Assembly (NCBI RefSeq): GCF_000156235.1
Contig: NZ_DS996811.1
Span: 355,317 to 419,316, forward strand
DNA: 64,000 bases
DNA from: Pseudovibrio sp000156235
GTDB lineage: Bacteria; Pseudomonadota; Alphaproteobacteria; Rhizobiales; Stappiaceae
Direction of reading: 5' to 3'
The notes beneath the pieces are model-generated. The model ran no database searches. It was not told where the DNA came from and worked only from the letters and a program-made list of their open reading frames with translations. Within the stretch, counting starts at the first letter, position 1; the number at the start of each line of letters is the position of its first letter. The translations under genes and the position numbers were made by a program. Below, one piece after another: positions 17,054 through 25,908 of the stretch.

Positions 17054-17973
17054 GGTGTTTCCCCCTCACAAGCTGGCTGGGTCGTCGCTGGCGCATGTCT
17101 GCGCAAGGTGGTCTCGGGCCGGCGGGCATACTTTTTCAGGATCTCTTCGAACAGGCCCGGTTTGACCCACGAGAAGTACTCCACCCCGTGGGCAATGCTG
17201 GGCTGGGCGAGTTGATCGTATGTCACCGTGGAGAGTGGTTTGGACTGCGCCTTGGCGTTGGCAACCCAGTCCTGAAACTCTTCTTCTGTCATAGCCACGG
17301 CGTCGAAGAACTGCATGGCAAAGCCATCACCGCTGTATTGAGTGTTGCGGCCACGGAAGCGTCCAGTCTCGTTGGCTTTCAAATTCAGCTCACTGGTCAT
17401 CCCCGCCATGGCATAGATTTGTCCCCCTAATGCGGGAATGAGCAGGGAGTTCATGACTGTGTCTGAGGTCAGCTTCATGCTGACGGCTTTATCAACGGGG
17501 AAGGCAAGTTCGTTGACGGAAGCAATGCCGAGGTCCGGGTAGATGAAGAGCCACTTCCAGTCCTGCGCCACCACCTGCACATTGATGGTGTTTTCTGGCG
17601 TTGCGATCTTCTTATAAGGGTCAAGCTTGTAGGAATAAGTCCAGACCAGATAGCCAAGCGTGATGATGATAGCGGCGGGAATGGACCAGACAAACACTTC
17701 AATAATGGTGGATTTGTGCCAATCCGGCTTGTATTCACCCGTCCCGCCTTTTGCGCGGTAGCGCCAGATGAACCAGAAGACCATGAAGTAAACGGGAATA
17801 ACCACAATCAGCATGATGAAGAAGGCGGTGTAAAGCAGATCCCGCTCAATAATGGCGATGGGGCCTTTGGGGTCGGCGACTGGAGAAGTCTGCAAGCCAC
17901 ATCCCGCCAACACAAGCAGGAGGCCCAGCAGAGTTATTCCCCTTAGACAAGGTTTTGAAATGAAATGTTTCAT
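17047..17973 (-). CDS. cyoA: Cytochrome o ubiquinol oxidase subunit II
   Basis: A 308-residue lipoprotein with lipobox LAGC (Cys25), two N-terminal transmembrane helices and a periplasmic cupredoxin-like domain. The domain lacks the CuA ligands, as expected for a quinol rather than cytochrome c oxidase; WKWLFIYPDLGIASVNEL and NSLLIPALGGQIYAMAGM are typical. The C-terminal COX aromatic-rich motif region (FQDWVANAKAQ) is present. It is the first gene of the operon; the promoter should lie in 17974-18140, but no box is obvious. Confidence 0.94.
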   Translation of the reverse strand: MKHFISKPCLRGITLLGLLLVLAGCGLQTSPVADPKGPIAIIERDLLYTAFFIMLIVVIPVYFMVFWFIWRYRAKGGTGEYKPDWHKSTIIEVFVWSIPAAIIITLGYLVWTYSYKLDPYKKIATPENTINVQVVAQDWKWLFIYPDLGIASVNELAFPVDKAVSMKLTSDTVMNSLLIPALGGQIYAMAGMTSELNLKANETGRFRGRNTQYSGDGFAMQFFDAVAMTEEEFQDWVANAKAQSKPLSTVTYDQLAQPSIAHGVEYFSWVKPGLFEEILKKYARRPETTLRRHAPATTQPACEGETPC

Positions 17974-18142
17974 CGTATTCCCGCGCAGGATTGGGTGACC
18001 TAACGGGAATATTTCAAGGGGCGGGGGATTACAGAATATTTAAGGTCACGGCCTCACGGCCTGAGACCCATTAGATTTCAGGAACCAATTCTATGAGGGG
18101 AGCACAGAGATGGTTATCAATTACTCCCCTGCATCCTTCAAT

Positions 18143-18568
18143 TTATCCAGCAGTCTTTGCAGGTGCTTTAAGGGCTTCCAGCATTTCTGCCATTTTCGCC
18201 TGCACCATGGTCACCGCTTTGAGGGGGCGCAGCATGACCTTGAAATCATCAATCAGGCCCTCTTCATTCCAATGGATCATATCGACACCGTTGATGAAGA
18301 TGCCGTCGATTTCTGTCTCGAACTCCAGCACAGCATTGTCACCGCAATCCAGAATGCGCACATATTTGAAGCTTGTGTTGACGCCAAGCACCTGAGCTGC
18401 GCCATAAAGATACATGACGGTGATCTGCTGGCCCCGTTGCGGGGTGTGCACCACCGGGCTGTAGAACACGCAGTCCTTTGCGATCATGGCAGACAGTTTC
18501 GCCAGATCCTTGCCACCCTCCAGCATATCCAGCCACTTCTGCAGGTTTTCAGAGTAGTTCGTCGACAT
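18143..18568 (-). CDS. NTF2-like (SnoaL-type) small protein
   Basis: A 141-residue cytoplasmic protein of the cystatin/NTF2-like alpha+beta barrel type. An N-terminal helix (YSENLQKWLDMLEGG) is followed by LAKLSAMIAKDCVFYSPVVHTPQRG and strands with alternating hydrophobics (AVLEFETEIDGIFINGVDMIHWNEEG). ATG 18568 is used because AGGAT precedes it; an upstream in-frame ATG gives a Cys-rich unlikely extension. Such proteins are polyketide-cyclase or epoxide-hydrolase relatives, often of unknown substrate. It is monocistronic between cyoA and the divergent P450 gene. Confidence 0.75.
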   Translation of the reverse strand: MSTNYSENLQKWLDMLEGGKDLAKLSAMIAKDCVFYSPVVHTPQRGQQITVMYLYGAAQVLGVNTSFKYVRILDCGDNAVLEFETEIDGIFINGVDMIHWNEEGLIDDFKVMLRPLKAVTMVQAKMAEMLEALKAPAKTAG

Positions 18569-18925
18569 CCGTTTATCCTCCCCAGCTGCTGCCTTTATTC
18601 CCCAAACGCAATGACGGAACAGACAGAGCATCACCAGTCAAACCCATATTGACGTAATGGTCAACCTAGCCGGAGAGGCGGGAATAAGTGCGGGCTTGCT
18701 TGAGGATTTATGAAGAGTAACCGGGATTTTTGCGCTGTTTCCTTAGCTCCGCATTAGAGAGCTAAGTGTTAGAAAAATAACAGAAAAGATTGTTTGCGTG
18801 GACTTTGAAAGGTTTATGCGTTTTTTGCGTTTTCTGGCGTTTTTTTGTTTTTCATGACCCAGAGCAGAAAATGAACGGACAAGGCTGCCACGCGATAGAT
18901 ATGTACCGCGAAAGAAGCAGCATAC
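18569..18925. other. Intergenic region upstream of P450, with hairpin and T-rich tract
   Basis: Non-coding. It contains a perfect 8-bp inverted repeat CTTAGCTC / GAGCTAAG (18742-18749 and 18759-18766, 9-base loop) that could be an operator. A T-rich tract at 18817-18853 has GCGTTTT three times (18818, 18827, 18837). No gene-like frame is seen. It must hold the divergent promoters of the NTF2-like and P450 genes. Confidence 0.4.
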
Positions 18926-20290
18926 ATGCCTGAACCAATCCTTTATCGGCCTCCGGCACCAACGCCCTGCAAACCGCTCCGAGGTCTGCGACTGTTTCGC
19001 GTGTTCTGGGCGCGCAATGTTTTAAACCTTATCCCCGAGGAGTTCTTCAACAGTCCGATGGAGCGGGTCTATTTTACCCGCCGACCTTGCTTCCTGGTCA
19101 ACGCGCCGGATCTGGTGAATGAGGTGCTGGTTGAAAAGCGCCTGTCGTTTCCAAAATCAGATGTGATGGTGGATACGCTCAAACCGGTAATTGGGGAGAG
19201 CACGATCATTGCCAGCGGCCCGAAATGGGAAGAACAGCGTGAGATGATTGCACCCGTGTTTTCTCATGTGGGTGTGCGCAGTGCCTTCAAGCATATTCAG
19301 GATGCCTGCAACGAGTTTCTGGCCTATCTGGATAAGGCGGCTGAGTTCGGAAAGTCCATCAGCCTGCGCGATGAGATGAGCCGTCTAACCGCTGACATAA
19401 TTTTCCGCACCATCTTTTCACATCCCATCGACAGCGTGCGGGCCCGCAAGGTGTTTACGCAGGCCATGCAGTATCAGGCGATCACCACAACATGGGCGCG
19501 TAAGATGATCCTGCGAGGGACCGGTGAAGGGCCTAACCGGCCTATGCCGAAGGAAGCGGAGATCCTACGTGATGAAATCCGGCTGCTTCTGACAGACTTG
19601 GTAGATGAGCACACCGCTGATCGGTTCGGCCAGCATGATGACATGTGCCAGCGCCTGCTGGATGCCCGCCATCCGCAAACCGGTCTGCCCTTCAGCAAGG
19701 AGCAGCTGGTGGACCATATCGCCACGTTCTTCCTTGCCGGGCACGAAACCACCTCTGCCGTGCTCAACTGGGCATTCTTCATCCTCTCCCAACGGCCAGA
19801 TTNNNNNNNNNNNNNNNNNNNNNNNNNNNNNNNNNNNNNNNNNNNNNNNNNNNNNNNNNNNNNNNNNNNNNNNNNNNNNNNNNNNNNNNNNNNNNNNNNN
19901 NNNNNNNNNNNNNNNNNNNNNNNNNNNNNNGAAGAGACCACCCTTGGCGGACACAAAATCCCGCGCGGGGCGCTGATCATCATTTCACCCTGGATCGTTC
20001 ACCGGCATCGGTCTTACTGGCACCATCCCGACCACTTTGATCCGGACCGGTTTGAGCGCGACGACGACCCCATGACCGGGGCATACATGCCGTTTGGTAT
20101 TGGGCCACGCGTGTGTGCAGGAGCTAGCTTCTCGACGGTTGAGGCCACCTCTGTGCTGGCTGGGGTGACGCGCCATTACAACTTCAAGGCAGAAAAGCCG
20201 GAGGAGGTTTTTCCGGAAACGGGAATTGCGCTGCGGTCTCAGTCTGAGATCCGATGCAAGCTCATCAAGCGCAGTCATATGACCCATTAG
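18926..20290 (+). CDS. Cytochrome P450 (interrupted by assembly gap)
   Basis: About 454 residues as assembled, of which about 43 are unknown (gap 19803-19930). The I-helix oxygen-activation motif FFLAGHETTSAVLNW and the heme-thiolate loop FGIGPRVCAG (FxxGxRxCxG) are visible; the K-helix ExxR would fall in the gap. Length and the lack of an N-terminal membrane anchor fit soluble class I bacterial P450s of the CYP102/CYP4-like cluster. It oxidises a hydrophobic substrate using external redox partners, none of which are adjacent. The N-terminus is Pro-rich (PEPILYRPPAPTPCKPLRGL). An amidohydrolase gene follows about 90 bp downstream on the same strand. Confidence 0.9.
   Translation: MPEPILYRPPAPTPCKPLRGLRLFRVFWARNVLNLIPEEFFNSPMERVYFTRRPCFLVNAPDLVNEVLVEKRLSFPKSDVMVDTLKPVIGESTIIASGPKWEEQREMIAPVFSHVGVRSAFKHIQDACNEFLAYLDKAAEFGKSISLRDEMSRLTADIIFRTIFSHPIDSVRARKVFTQAMQYQAITTTWARKMILRGTGEGPNRPMPKEAEILRDEIRLLLTDLVDEHTADRFGQHDDMCQRLLDARHPQTGLPFSKEQLVDHIATFFLAGHETTSAVLNWAFFILSQRPDXXXXXXXXXXXXXXXXXXXXXXXXXXXXXXXXXXXXXXXXXXXEETTLGGHKIPRGALIIISPWIVHRHRSYWHHPDHFDPDRFERDDDPMTGAYMPFGIGPRVCAGASFSTVEATSVLAGVTRHYNFKAEKPEEVFPETGIALRSQSEIRCKLIKRSHMTH
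19803..19930. other. Assembly gap (128 N)
   Basis: A run of 128 unknown bases inside the P450 gene. The reading frame on both sides is compatible with a length of 3n+2 as written, but the true size is not known from this sequence. The region should encode the K-helix and neighbouring segments. Confidence 0.95.
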
Positions 20291-20383
20291 GGAAGCAAAA
20301 CCTGCGAAAAGCCCGAAACTATCGGGTGGCGTCCCTGCCAATTATATGCATCATTCCGTAAGGGTAAGAAGGAGGAGGTTGGT

Positions 20384-22105
20384 ATGCGTTGGATTGCTGG
20401 GCTGGTCATTGTCATTGTAGGCGCCGCTGCTGGCTACTACTGGTACTCCCTGCCGCCAGAATATCCAACAAAGTACATCATCACCGCCGACCGTATTCTG
20501 ACCATGGACCCGGAGCGCCCGCAGGTGCAGGCCATTTTGGTTGATGGCAACGAAATCATGGCGTTAGGCGATGTGCGCCAGCTGGAAAATCAGGACAAAG
20601 CCAAGCTCATCCGCCTCAAAGGCACACTGATCCCCGGTCTGATTGAACCGCATACCCACCCGATTGCCGCCGCTTTGCTGGGCGCCGCCACAGACATCAG
20701 CGCCTTCAAATACGACAGCCGTTCGCAAATCATGAAGGCCCTTGAGGAATCGGCGGATGAGTACAGCCTGACCCCCTGGGTGCTGGCCTATGGCTGGGAT
20801 CCGATCGCGATCAAAGACCTTTCCCCGCCAACTTTGGCAGAGCTGGACGCCATCTCTCCTGACAAACCCATGCTGGTTCTGACCCAGATGATGCATGAGG
20901 CCTACGCCAACTCAGCTGCCCTGAAAGAAGCAGGCATTGACCCAGGCCGCGGACCAATGCTGCGGGAGCTGGAGGAGATCAACCGCGTTGTTTCCGCAAT
21001 TCCGGCCCCATCCGATGAGGCCGTAGAACTGCTGGTGCGCAAGAAGTATACGGACTATGCCAAGGCGGGTTACACCAGCATCGGCGTGACGGGAGCCGTG
21101 GGCCGCCACCCAAATCCGGTGGGCCTTTTGCAGCGCATAGGGCTGGAGGATAACCCGCCGGTACGGACCTATCTCTATCTAACAGAAGATCAGCTACCCA
21201 ACTGGCGCTTTGGCGGCGATGATCGCTTCACCATTTTGGGCGCCAAGTTCTGGCTGGATGGCTCTCCATTCACCGGAGCTGCCGCCACCTATCACCCCTA
21301 TGAAACCTCTGAGCTGGTGCTGGAACGGCTCGGCCTCTCCTCAGGCCATCACGGCGAGCTCAACATGAGCGATACGGATCTGATTGAGAAACTGCGCCAG
21401 GTGCACAAGAAGAGCGGGCAGGTGGCAATGCATGTGCAGGGCGAGCGGGCCATTGATCAGGCTCTGATGGCCATCGCCACCATTCAAGCCGAAGACCCGC
21501 GTGATGACATTCAGCACCGGCTGGAGCACAATGCACTGATCACCCGAGAGCAGATCCAATGGGCGACTAATCTGGGTGTCTCCCTTGGCTTCTTCGTGGA
21601 TCACATCACCTTTTACGGCGACCAGCTGGAAGACCTGTTCGGCAGCAACCGCATGAACCGTTACATGCCTGTGCGCGATGCCAAGGATGCGGGGGCCGTG
21701 GTCACCTTCCACGGAGATCACCCCGCCACGCCCATGAACCCCATGGGCACGGTGGAAACCGCCATGTCCCGCACCTCCCAAAGCGGGAACACGGTAGTTG
21801 GGGCAGATCATGCGGTGACGCTGGAAGAAGCTCTGCAGGCGATGACTGTTGATGCAGCCCGTCAGCTGGGGCAGGAGGACACACTTGGCATGATTGCCGT
21901 GGGCATGAAGGCTGACTTCACTCTGCTCAACGGCAACCCACAAGTGATGCGCCCGGAAGGCCTGCGCCTGATCCGCCCAACCCTCACCATCCGCAACGGC
22001 CAACCCGTGGACACCCGTTTCGTCAGCTGGTTTGACCCGGAACTGGCCATCAAGGCCGTCTGGAAGATGCTGATGGGGGATGAGACGGAACCGACCAGCA
22101 CTTAG
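20384..22105 (+). CDS. Membrane-anchored amidohydrolase (YtcJ/amidohydro_3 family)
   Basis: A 573-residue protein with an N-terminal hydrophobic anchor (residues 4-20), then a metal-dependent hydrolase barrel. GTLIPGLIEPHTHPIAA holds the HxH metal motif, MHVQGERAIDQAL and RLEHNALI supply later ligands, and the tail GMKADFTLLNGNPQ is characteristic. The family hydrolyses amide or imide bonds in small molecules. The uncleaved anchor suggests periplasmic orientation, which is unusual for mostly cytoplasmic relatives. AAGGAGGAGG precedes ATG 20384. It is probably cotranscribed with the P450 gene. Confidence 0.85.
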   Translation: MRWIAGLVIVIVGAAAGYYWYSLPPEYPTKYIITADRILTMDPERPQVQAILVDGNEIMALGDVRQLENQDKAKLIRLKGTLIPGLIEPHTHPIAAALLGAATDISAFKYDSRSQIMKALEESADEYSLTPWVLAYGWDPIAIKDLSPPTLAELDAISPDKPMLVLTQMMHEAYANSAALKEAGIDPGRGPMLRELEEINRVVSAIPAPSDEAVELLVRKKYTDYAKAGYTSIGVTGAVGRHPNPVGLLQRIGLEDNPPVRTYLYLTEDQLPNWRFGGDDRFTILGAKFWLDGSPFTGAAATYHPYETSELVLERLGLSSGHHGELNMSDTDLIEKLRQVHKKSGQVAMHVQGERAIDQALMAIATIQAEDPRDDIQHRLEHNALITREQIQWATNLGVSLGFFVDHITFYGDQLEDLFGSNRMNRYMPVRDAKDAGAVVTFHGDHPATPMNPMGTVETAMSRTSQSGNTVVGADHAVTLEEALQAMTVDAARQLGQEDTLGMIAVGMKADFTLLNGNPQVMRPEGLRLIRPTLTIRNGQPVDTRFVSWFDPELAIKAVWKMLMGDETEPTST

Positions 22106-22135
22106 GAGACAGGTTGGTTTAAGGGATAGCAGACC

Positions 22136-22912
22136 TCAGAGATTTTGGCTCAGCCAGTCGCATATCTTGGCAGCTGCCTCCGGCCATTGCTCGTCAAACT
22201 GAATGTAGTGGCAGGCTCCGTCGACCGCGAGGAACTCCGCTGTTTTATAGCGCTCAGCCATCACCCGCGCGGTGCTTGGCGGCACAGCCTTGTCCTCGGT
22301 TCCTGAAACAAAGAGCAGGGGGCATGTGACCTTGGCTGAGTCCACAAACGTGGTCTGATGAACGTCATACATCCAGAAGAAGAACTCAAACAGCACCCGA
22401 CCGGACTCGGAGCCAAGACGTGCATGGATGTCGCGTTGCAGATGGTCCGGCAGCGTGTTGAACCCATACCTCGCCAGCAGCTCAAAATCCTGTTCCACTG
22501 CCTTTTCCCAAAAGGCGCCTGCTGATATGAGCAGCTTCCCGAGGTCTCGCTCCTCGTCCGTGGTCGGCAGAGTACCGTTCACAATGCTGCTGTTGAGAAG
22601 AACGCCTGCCTTTATAGCCCCCTCGGCTGCCAGTATCTGCGCAATCAACCCGCCGATCGAGTGGCCGACAACAACCGGAGGCTCGCCAATTTCTTCAATG
22701 GCTTTTCGTGCATCCTCCACGTAATCAGCGATGCTTAGCCCGGTGAGCTTAGCATCGCGGTCTGGTCCAGGCGGCAGGTCATGATATCGGTAAGTGAGGC
22801 TGTGGCAGGCATATCCGGCAGCCTCAAGGGACGCCCGCACATTCTCCATCGACCACGCCGCAGCGTTGGTGCCAGTCAAAAGCAGGACTGGAGGCAGAGA
22901 GCTGTTAGACAT
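22136..22912 (-). CDS. Alpha/beta hydrolase
   Basis: A 258-residue soluble alpha/beta-hydrolase fold protein. LLLTGTNAAAWSM gives the oxyanion strand, VVVGHSIGGLIAQ the nucleophile elbow (GxSxG), FVSGTEDKAVP the acid turn and GACHYIQFDEQW the catalytic histidine. The family includes esterases, C-C hydrolases and lactonases; nothing decides which. It ends 30 bp from the convergent amidohydrolase. A hairpin (22930-22949) lies just upstream of its start. Confidence 0.85.
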   Translation of the reverse strand: MSNSSLPPVLLLTGTNAAAWSMENVRASLEAAGYACHSLTYRYHDLPPGPDRDAKLTGLSIADYVEDARKAIEEIGEPPVVVGHSIGGLIAQILAAEGAIKAGVLLNSSIVNGTLPTTDEERDLGKLLISAGAFWEKAVEQDFELLARYGFNTLPDHLQRDIHARLGSESGRVLFEFFFWMYDVHQTTFVDSAKVTCPLLFVSGTEDKAVPPSTARVMAERYKTAEFLAVDGACHYIQFDEQWPEAAAKICDWLSQNL

Positions 22913-22929
22913 CCGAAGCTCCTAAAGAA

Positions 22930-22949
22930 CGGGGCTCCATATAGAGCCC
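22930..22949. terminator. Hairpin between lipoprotein and alpha/beta hydrolase genes
   Basis: A perfect 7-bp stem GGGGCTC / GAGCCCC with a CATATA loop. It lies about 105 bp beyond the lipoprotein stop and 18 bp before the hydrolase start (both minus strand). The following minus-strand sequence GTTCTTT is only weakly T-rich, so it is either a modest terminator or a leader structure of the hydrolase mRNA. Confidence 0.4.
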
Positions 22950-23055
22950 CACCCTCATCGCTTTATCAGCTCAGGCTCAACGAAGTGTAAGCCCGGAACT
23001 CGCAATTTAACAGCAGCATGCCGCTGCAGAGAGCAACGGCAGCTAAATCAAGTCA

Positions 23056-23565
23056 TCAAGGCTTCTTTGTCGCCCGTAAAACCTTCGCCACAACCTGTTC
23101 AGCAAACACTTCGTGGTTCGCGACTGCTGTGCCGATCCTTGCGTCTTTGACAATGACTTCTTTTGTCCGCGCATCAATAACCGTTACCAGGCCCGACATA
23201 GAGGATGCACCAGTCCCGAAGAGGATGTCATACCCCATATTGGAAATGAAGAAGCTCTGAATTTTGACGTCAACGTTGACCCGTCTCGGACCATGCAGCT
23301 CTTTCAACTTGGTCTGTAGGGCCTTCTTTGTGACCTTAACGATTACGTCTTTATCGTAGTCAACGCCCAGAACATTGTTCAGCCCCTCAAATTTCCAATC
23401 GCCCGTCACAGTCAGCTTTGCGACCTTCACCTGGGCTTCTTCAATGTCTTTCGCCGTAATGGTCGTTTGGCAGGCTGCGAGTGTAAGCCCGAGCAGAGCG
23501 AGTACGGCTAGGTTCCGCAGGTTCTTCAGCTTCTGTGCGAAGCTATATAAGTATTTGTTTTTCAT
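23056..23565 (-). CDS. Conserved-type lipoprotein of unknown function
   Basis: A 169-residue protein with a basic N-terminus, a hydrophobic stretch and a lipobox LTLAAC (Cys32), so it is exported and lipidated. The mature part alternates strands and charged helices (AKDIEEAQVKVAKLTV, VKVTKKALQTKLKEL, VDVKIQSFFISNMGYDILFGTGASSMSGLVTVIDART). DILFG...LVTVIDART resembles the DUF4410/DUF3313-type outer-membrane lipoproteins that carry an AVD-RTKEVI strand, but I cannot assign it firmly. Monocistronic. Confidence 0.7.
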   Translation of the reverse strand: MKNKYLYSFAQKLKNLRNLAVLALLGLTLAACQTTITAKDIEEAQVKVAKLTVTGDWKFEGLNNVLGVDYDKDVIVKVTKKALQTKLKELHGPRRVNVDVKIQSFFISNMGYDILFGTGASSMSGLVTVIDARTKEVIVKDARIGTAVANHEVFAEQVVAKVLRATKKP

Positions 23566-23892
23566 AAAGTTATGACTTCATTACATCATGGCAAATTTTG
23601 TAAGGAGCCATAGTGTCAGGAGAGGCTTGCGTCTGGGTGGTTGCAATCGCCTTCCGGTTTTCACCGGAGAGGTCACGAAGACAAACCACCGCTGCCTTCT
23701 CAAAACCGCATGATTTTTGGGCAAGCTTTATGCTTTCTTTGGAGGTTCGCGCCTAAGCTTCATCCGTGAGGTGGGCTTTATCGGGCCGCTCATCATCACG
23801 TCTGTTCTCTGGTTTGGATGAGAAAGCGTACTTTCTCTGCCAGCTGGGGTGCGCCGGGGGGAATGCAGGAAACCCTGTCGGAAGGACGGTAG
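23566..23892. other. Intergenic region upstream of the patatin operon
   Basis: About 325 bases between divergent genes. No coding frame, repeat or hairpin stands out. It should contain the promoters for the lipoprotein gene and the patatin-hydrolase-MFS operon. Confidence 0.35.
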
Positions 23893-24993
23893 ATGACACA
23901 AGGAATTGGCCTTGTCATGCAAGGCGGTGGAGCTCTTGGAGCTTATGAGGTTGGTGCCCTGACCCGCATCTATCAGGCGGGATATGTGCCGGAGATCATC
24001 ACCGGAACCTCCATTGGTGCCCTCAACGCTGCTGTCATCGCTGCCCCCAAGTTCGGAGACCCGATTGAAACCCTGCACGCCTTATGGGAACATCTCAGCC
24101 ATGCGCCGGGCTTTGTCTGGCATTCCAGCCAGAAACTGCTGCGGGCCAGCATGGGTCACCCGCGTTTTTTCAAGCTGCATGCCCCCTCTTTTATGGCCGA
24201 GAAGCGCCCCAGCATCTACGACATCACGCCAGCGCTGGAGACCATGGAAAAGTTCATCGACTTTGAACGTCTCAACAGCCCGGAGGCGCCACGACTGGTG
24301 ATCACGGCAACCAATGTGGCGACAGGGCAGATTGAGCGGTTTTCCAACCGGGATCACTACATCACCTCCAAGCACATCATGGCCAGCGGCAGCCTGCCGC
24401 CCGGCTTCCCGCCCATTCAGCTCAACGGCAGCTATTACTGGGATGGCGGGCTTTACGACAATACGCCCATCCGCTCTTTGCTGCGCATTCTGGATGATCA
24501 TCAGATCTCCCATATGCCGATCTTCCTGATTGAGCTGTTCTGCCCGGAAGGCATCATTCCCACCACCGTGGAAGAAGCCGTCTACCGCATGACAGAGCTG
24601 GTGTTTGAGGACAAATTCTGGCTCATGCTGGATGGCGACAAGTCCGCTCAGCATTACTCCCACATGCTTTATGATCTGGACAAACTGGTGCCGGAAGACT
24701 CGCCCATTCGGGACTGCGAGCATTACCAGTCCCTCATGACAATGCGCGCGCTCTCTCACATCATCACCGTCAATGCAGAGCACAATGCGCTGACCGGTGT
24801 GGTGGATTTTGAACCCAAAAGCATCAACGAACGCATCAAGACCGGCTATCTGGCCGCTGATGACGCGCTGATCAAAAATGCTGATCGGATTGAGGCCATC
24901 CTCAACGAGAAGCACGAAGGCTATATGACGGAATGTACTCATTCGCACCACACGCCGGGTTCGAAGAAAAAAAAAAGAGGTGCTCATGAGTGA
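23893..24993 (+). CDS. Patatin-like phospholipase (with DUF3734-type C-terminus)
   Basis: A 366-residue protein with a complete patatin Ser-Asp dyad: oxyanion motif GGGALG (residues 11-16), nucleophile Ser40 in GTSIGA, and Asp184 in DGGLYDNTP. It hydrolyses acyl esters or lipids in the cytoplasm or at the inner membrane; no signal peptide. The C-terminal third (FEPKSINERIKTGYLAADDA) resembles the DUF3734 extension found on some bacterial patatins. The 3' end contains a run of ten A (24967-24976) encoding a KKKK stretch, and its last 8 bases overlap the next gene. Confidence 0.9.
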   Translation: MTQGIGLVMQGGGALGAYEVGALTRIYQAGYVPEIITGTSIGALNAAVIAAPKFGDPIETLHALWEHLSHAPGFVWHSSQKLLRASMGHPRFFKLHAPSFMAEKRPSIYDITPALETMEKFIDFERLNSPEAPRLVITATNVATGQIERFSNRDHYITSKHIMASGSLPPGFPPIQLNGSYYWDGGLYDNTPIRSLLRILDDHQISHMPIFLIELFCPEGIIPTTVEEAVYRMTELVFEDKFWLMLDGDKSAQHYSHMLYDLDKLVPEDSPIRDCEHYQSLMTMRALSHIITVNAEHNALTGVVDFEPKSINERIKTGYLAADDALIKNADRIEAILNEKHEGYMTECTHSHHTPGSKKKKRGAHE

Positions 24994-25885
24994 GATTGAT
25001 GAGCGCAAGTATGACAGCGGCGCCTATGAGAACAAGTGGTTTGAAACCTCTGACGGCATCAAGCTGAACTACCGCGTCTACGGCAATGGCACCTCACAAA
25101 AGCCAGCCATCATCGCTCTGCCGGGCCTGACCCGCTGTGCCCGCGATCTGGACCCTATGGCCGCTCAGCTGAGCAAGTCCTACAAAATCTACGCGCTAAA
25201 CCTGCGTGGGCGGGATCTGTCGGATTATGACCCCGACTACAGCAACTACAACACCACCGTTTACATTCGCGATATCTACGAGTTCTGGACGTTCACCGGC
25301 GAGCAACCCGTTGTTCTGCTTGGCTCCTCCCTCGGCGCACTACTGGCCATGCTGATGGTAGAAGACCACCCAGACATGCTGGCAGGCACCATCCTGAACG
25401 ATCTGGGCGCCACGATCGAATTTGCAGGTATGTCGCGTATCTTCGGCTATGCCGGACAATTGGAAGATGAGGACGAACTCAGCGCCGTTGTTGAAACGGT
25501 AAAAGAGCATGTGGGCAATCAGTTTGTGAACCTGCCCGATGACAAATGGGAGCGTATGGCGCTTTCCATGTTCGGCCTGAAAGACGGCAAGTGGCACCAC
25601 CGCTATGACGATAATCTGGGTGTCGCGCTCGTTGAGAACAAAGAGGCCTACCGCGATCTCTGGAAGGCCCATGAGCGGGCGGCAGAACTGGACCTGCCGA
25701 TCCTTTCCATTCGTGGGGAGCTTTCTGATGTCACATCCGCTGAAACGATCCGCTCCATGAAAACCATGGCACCGCGCATGCAGGCCGTGGACATTCCTGA
25801 TCGCGGTCACTGTCCAATTCTGGATGAACCAAAATGCCTTGAGGCCCTTGAAGGGTTCATGGGGCAATTTGAAAACCGTGCCTGA
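24986..25885 (+). CDS. Alpha/beta hydrolase, second gene of the patatin operon
   Basis: A 299-residue alpha/beta hydrolase. ALPGLTRCARDLDPMA is the oxyanion region, LLGSSLGALLAMLM has nucleophile Ser115 and PDRGHCPILDEP the catalytic His. ATG 24986 is chosen (AAAGAGG upstream) over an in-frame GTG at 24980; it lies inside the patatin reading frame, so translation is coupled. Long-chain or sterol ester or lactone substrates are plausible but not shown. Its stop is 23 bp before the MFS start. Confidence 0.88.
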   Translation: MSEIDERKYDSGAYENKWFETSDGIKLNYRVYGNGTSQKPAIIALPGLTRCARDLDPMAAQLSKSYKIYALNLRGRDLSDYDPDYSNYNTTVYIRDIYEFWTFTGEQPVVLLGSSLGALLAMLMVEDHPDMLAGTILNDLGATIEFAGMSRIFGYAGQLEDEDELSAVVETVKEHVGNQFVNLPDDKWERMALSMFGLKDGKWHHRYDDNLGVALVENKEAYRDLWKAHERAAELDLPILSIRGELSDVTSAETIRSMKTMAPRMQAVDIPDRGHCPILDEPKCLEALEGFMGQFENRA

Positions 25886-25908
25886 GCCGTACGAGAGTGG
25901 AGGCGAGC

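Noticed and set aside
24964..24993. Programmed frameshift at the ten-A run of the patatin gene
   Set aside because: A plain overlap with the downstream start explains the arrangement, and no downstream extension in another frame is conserved in the sequence.
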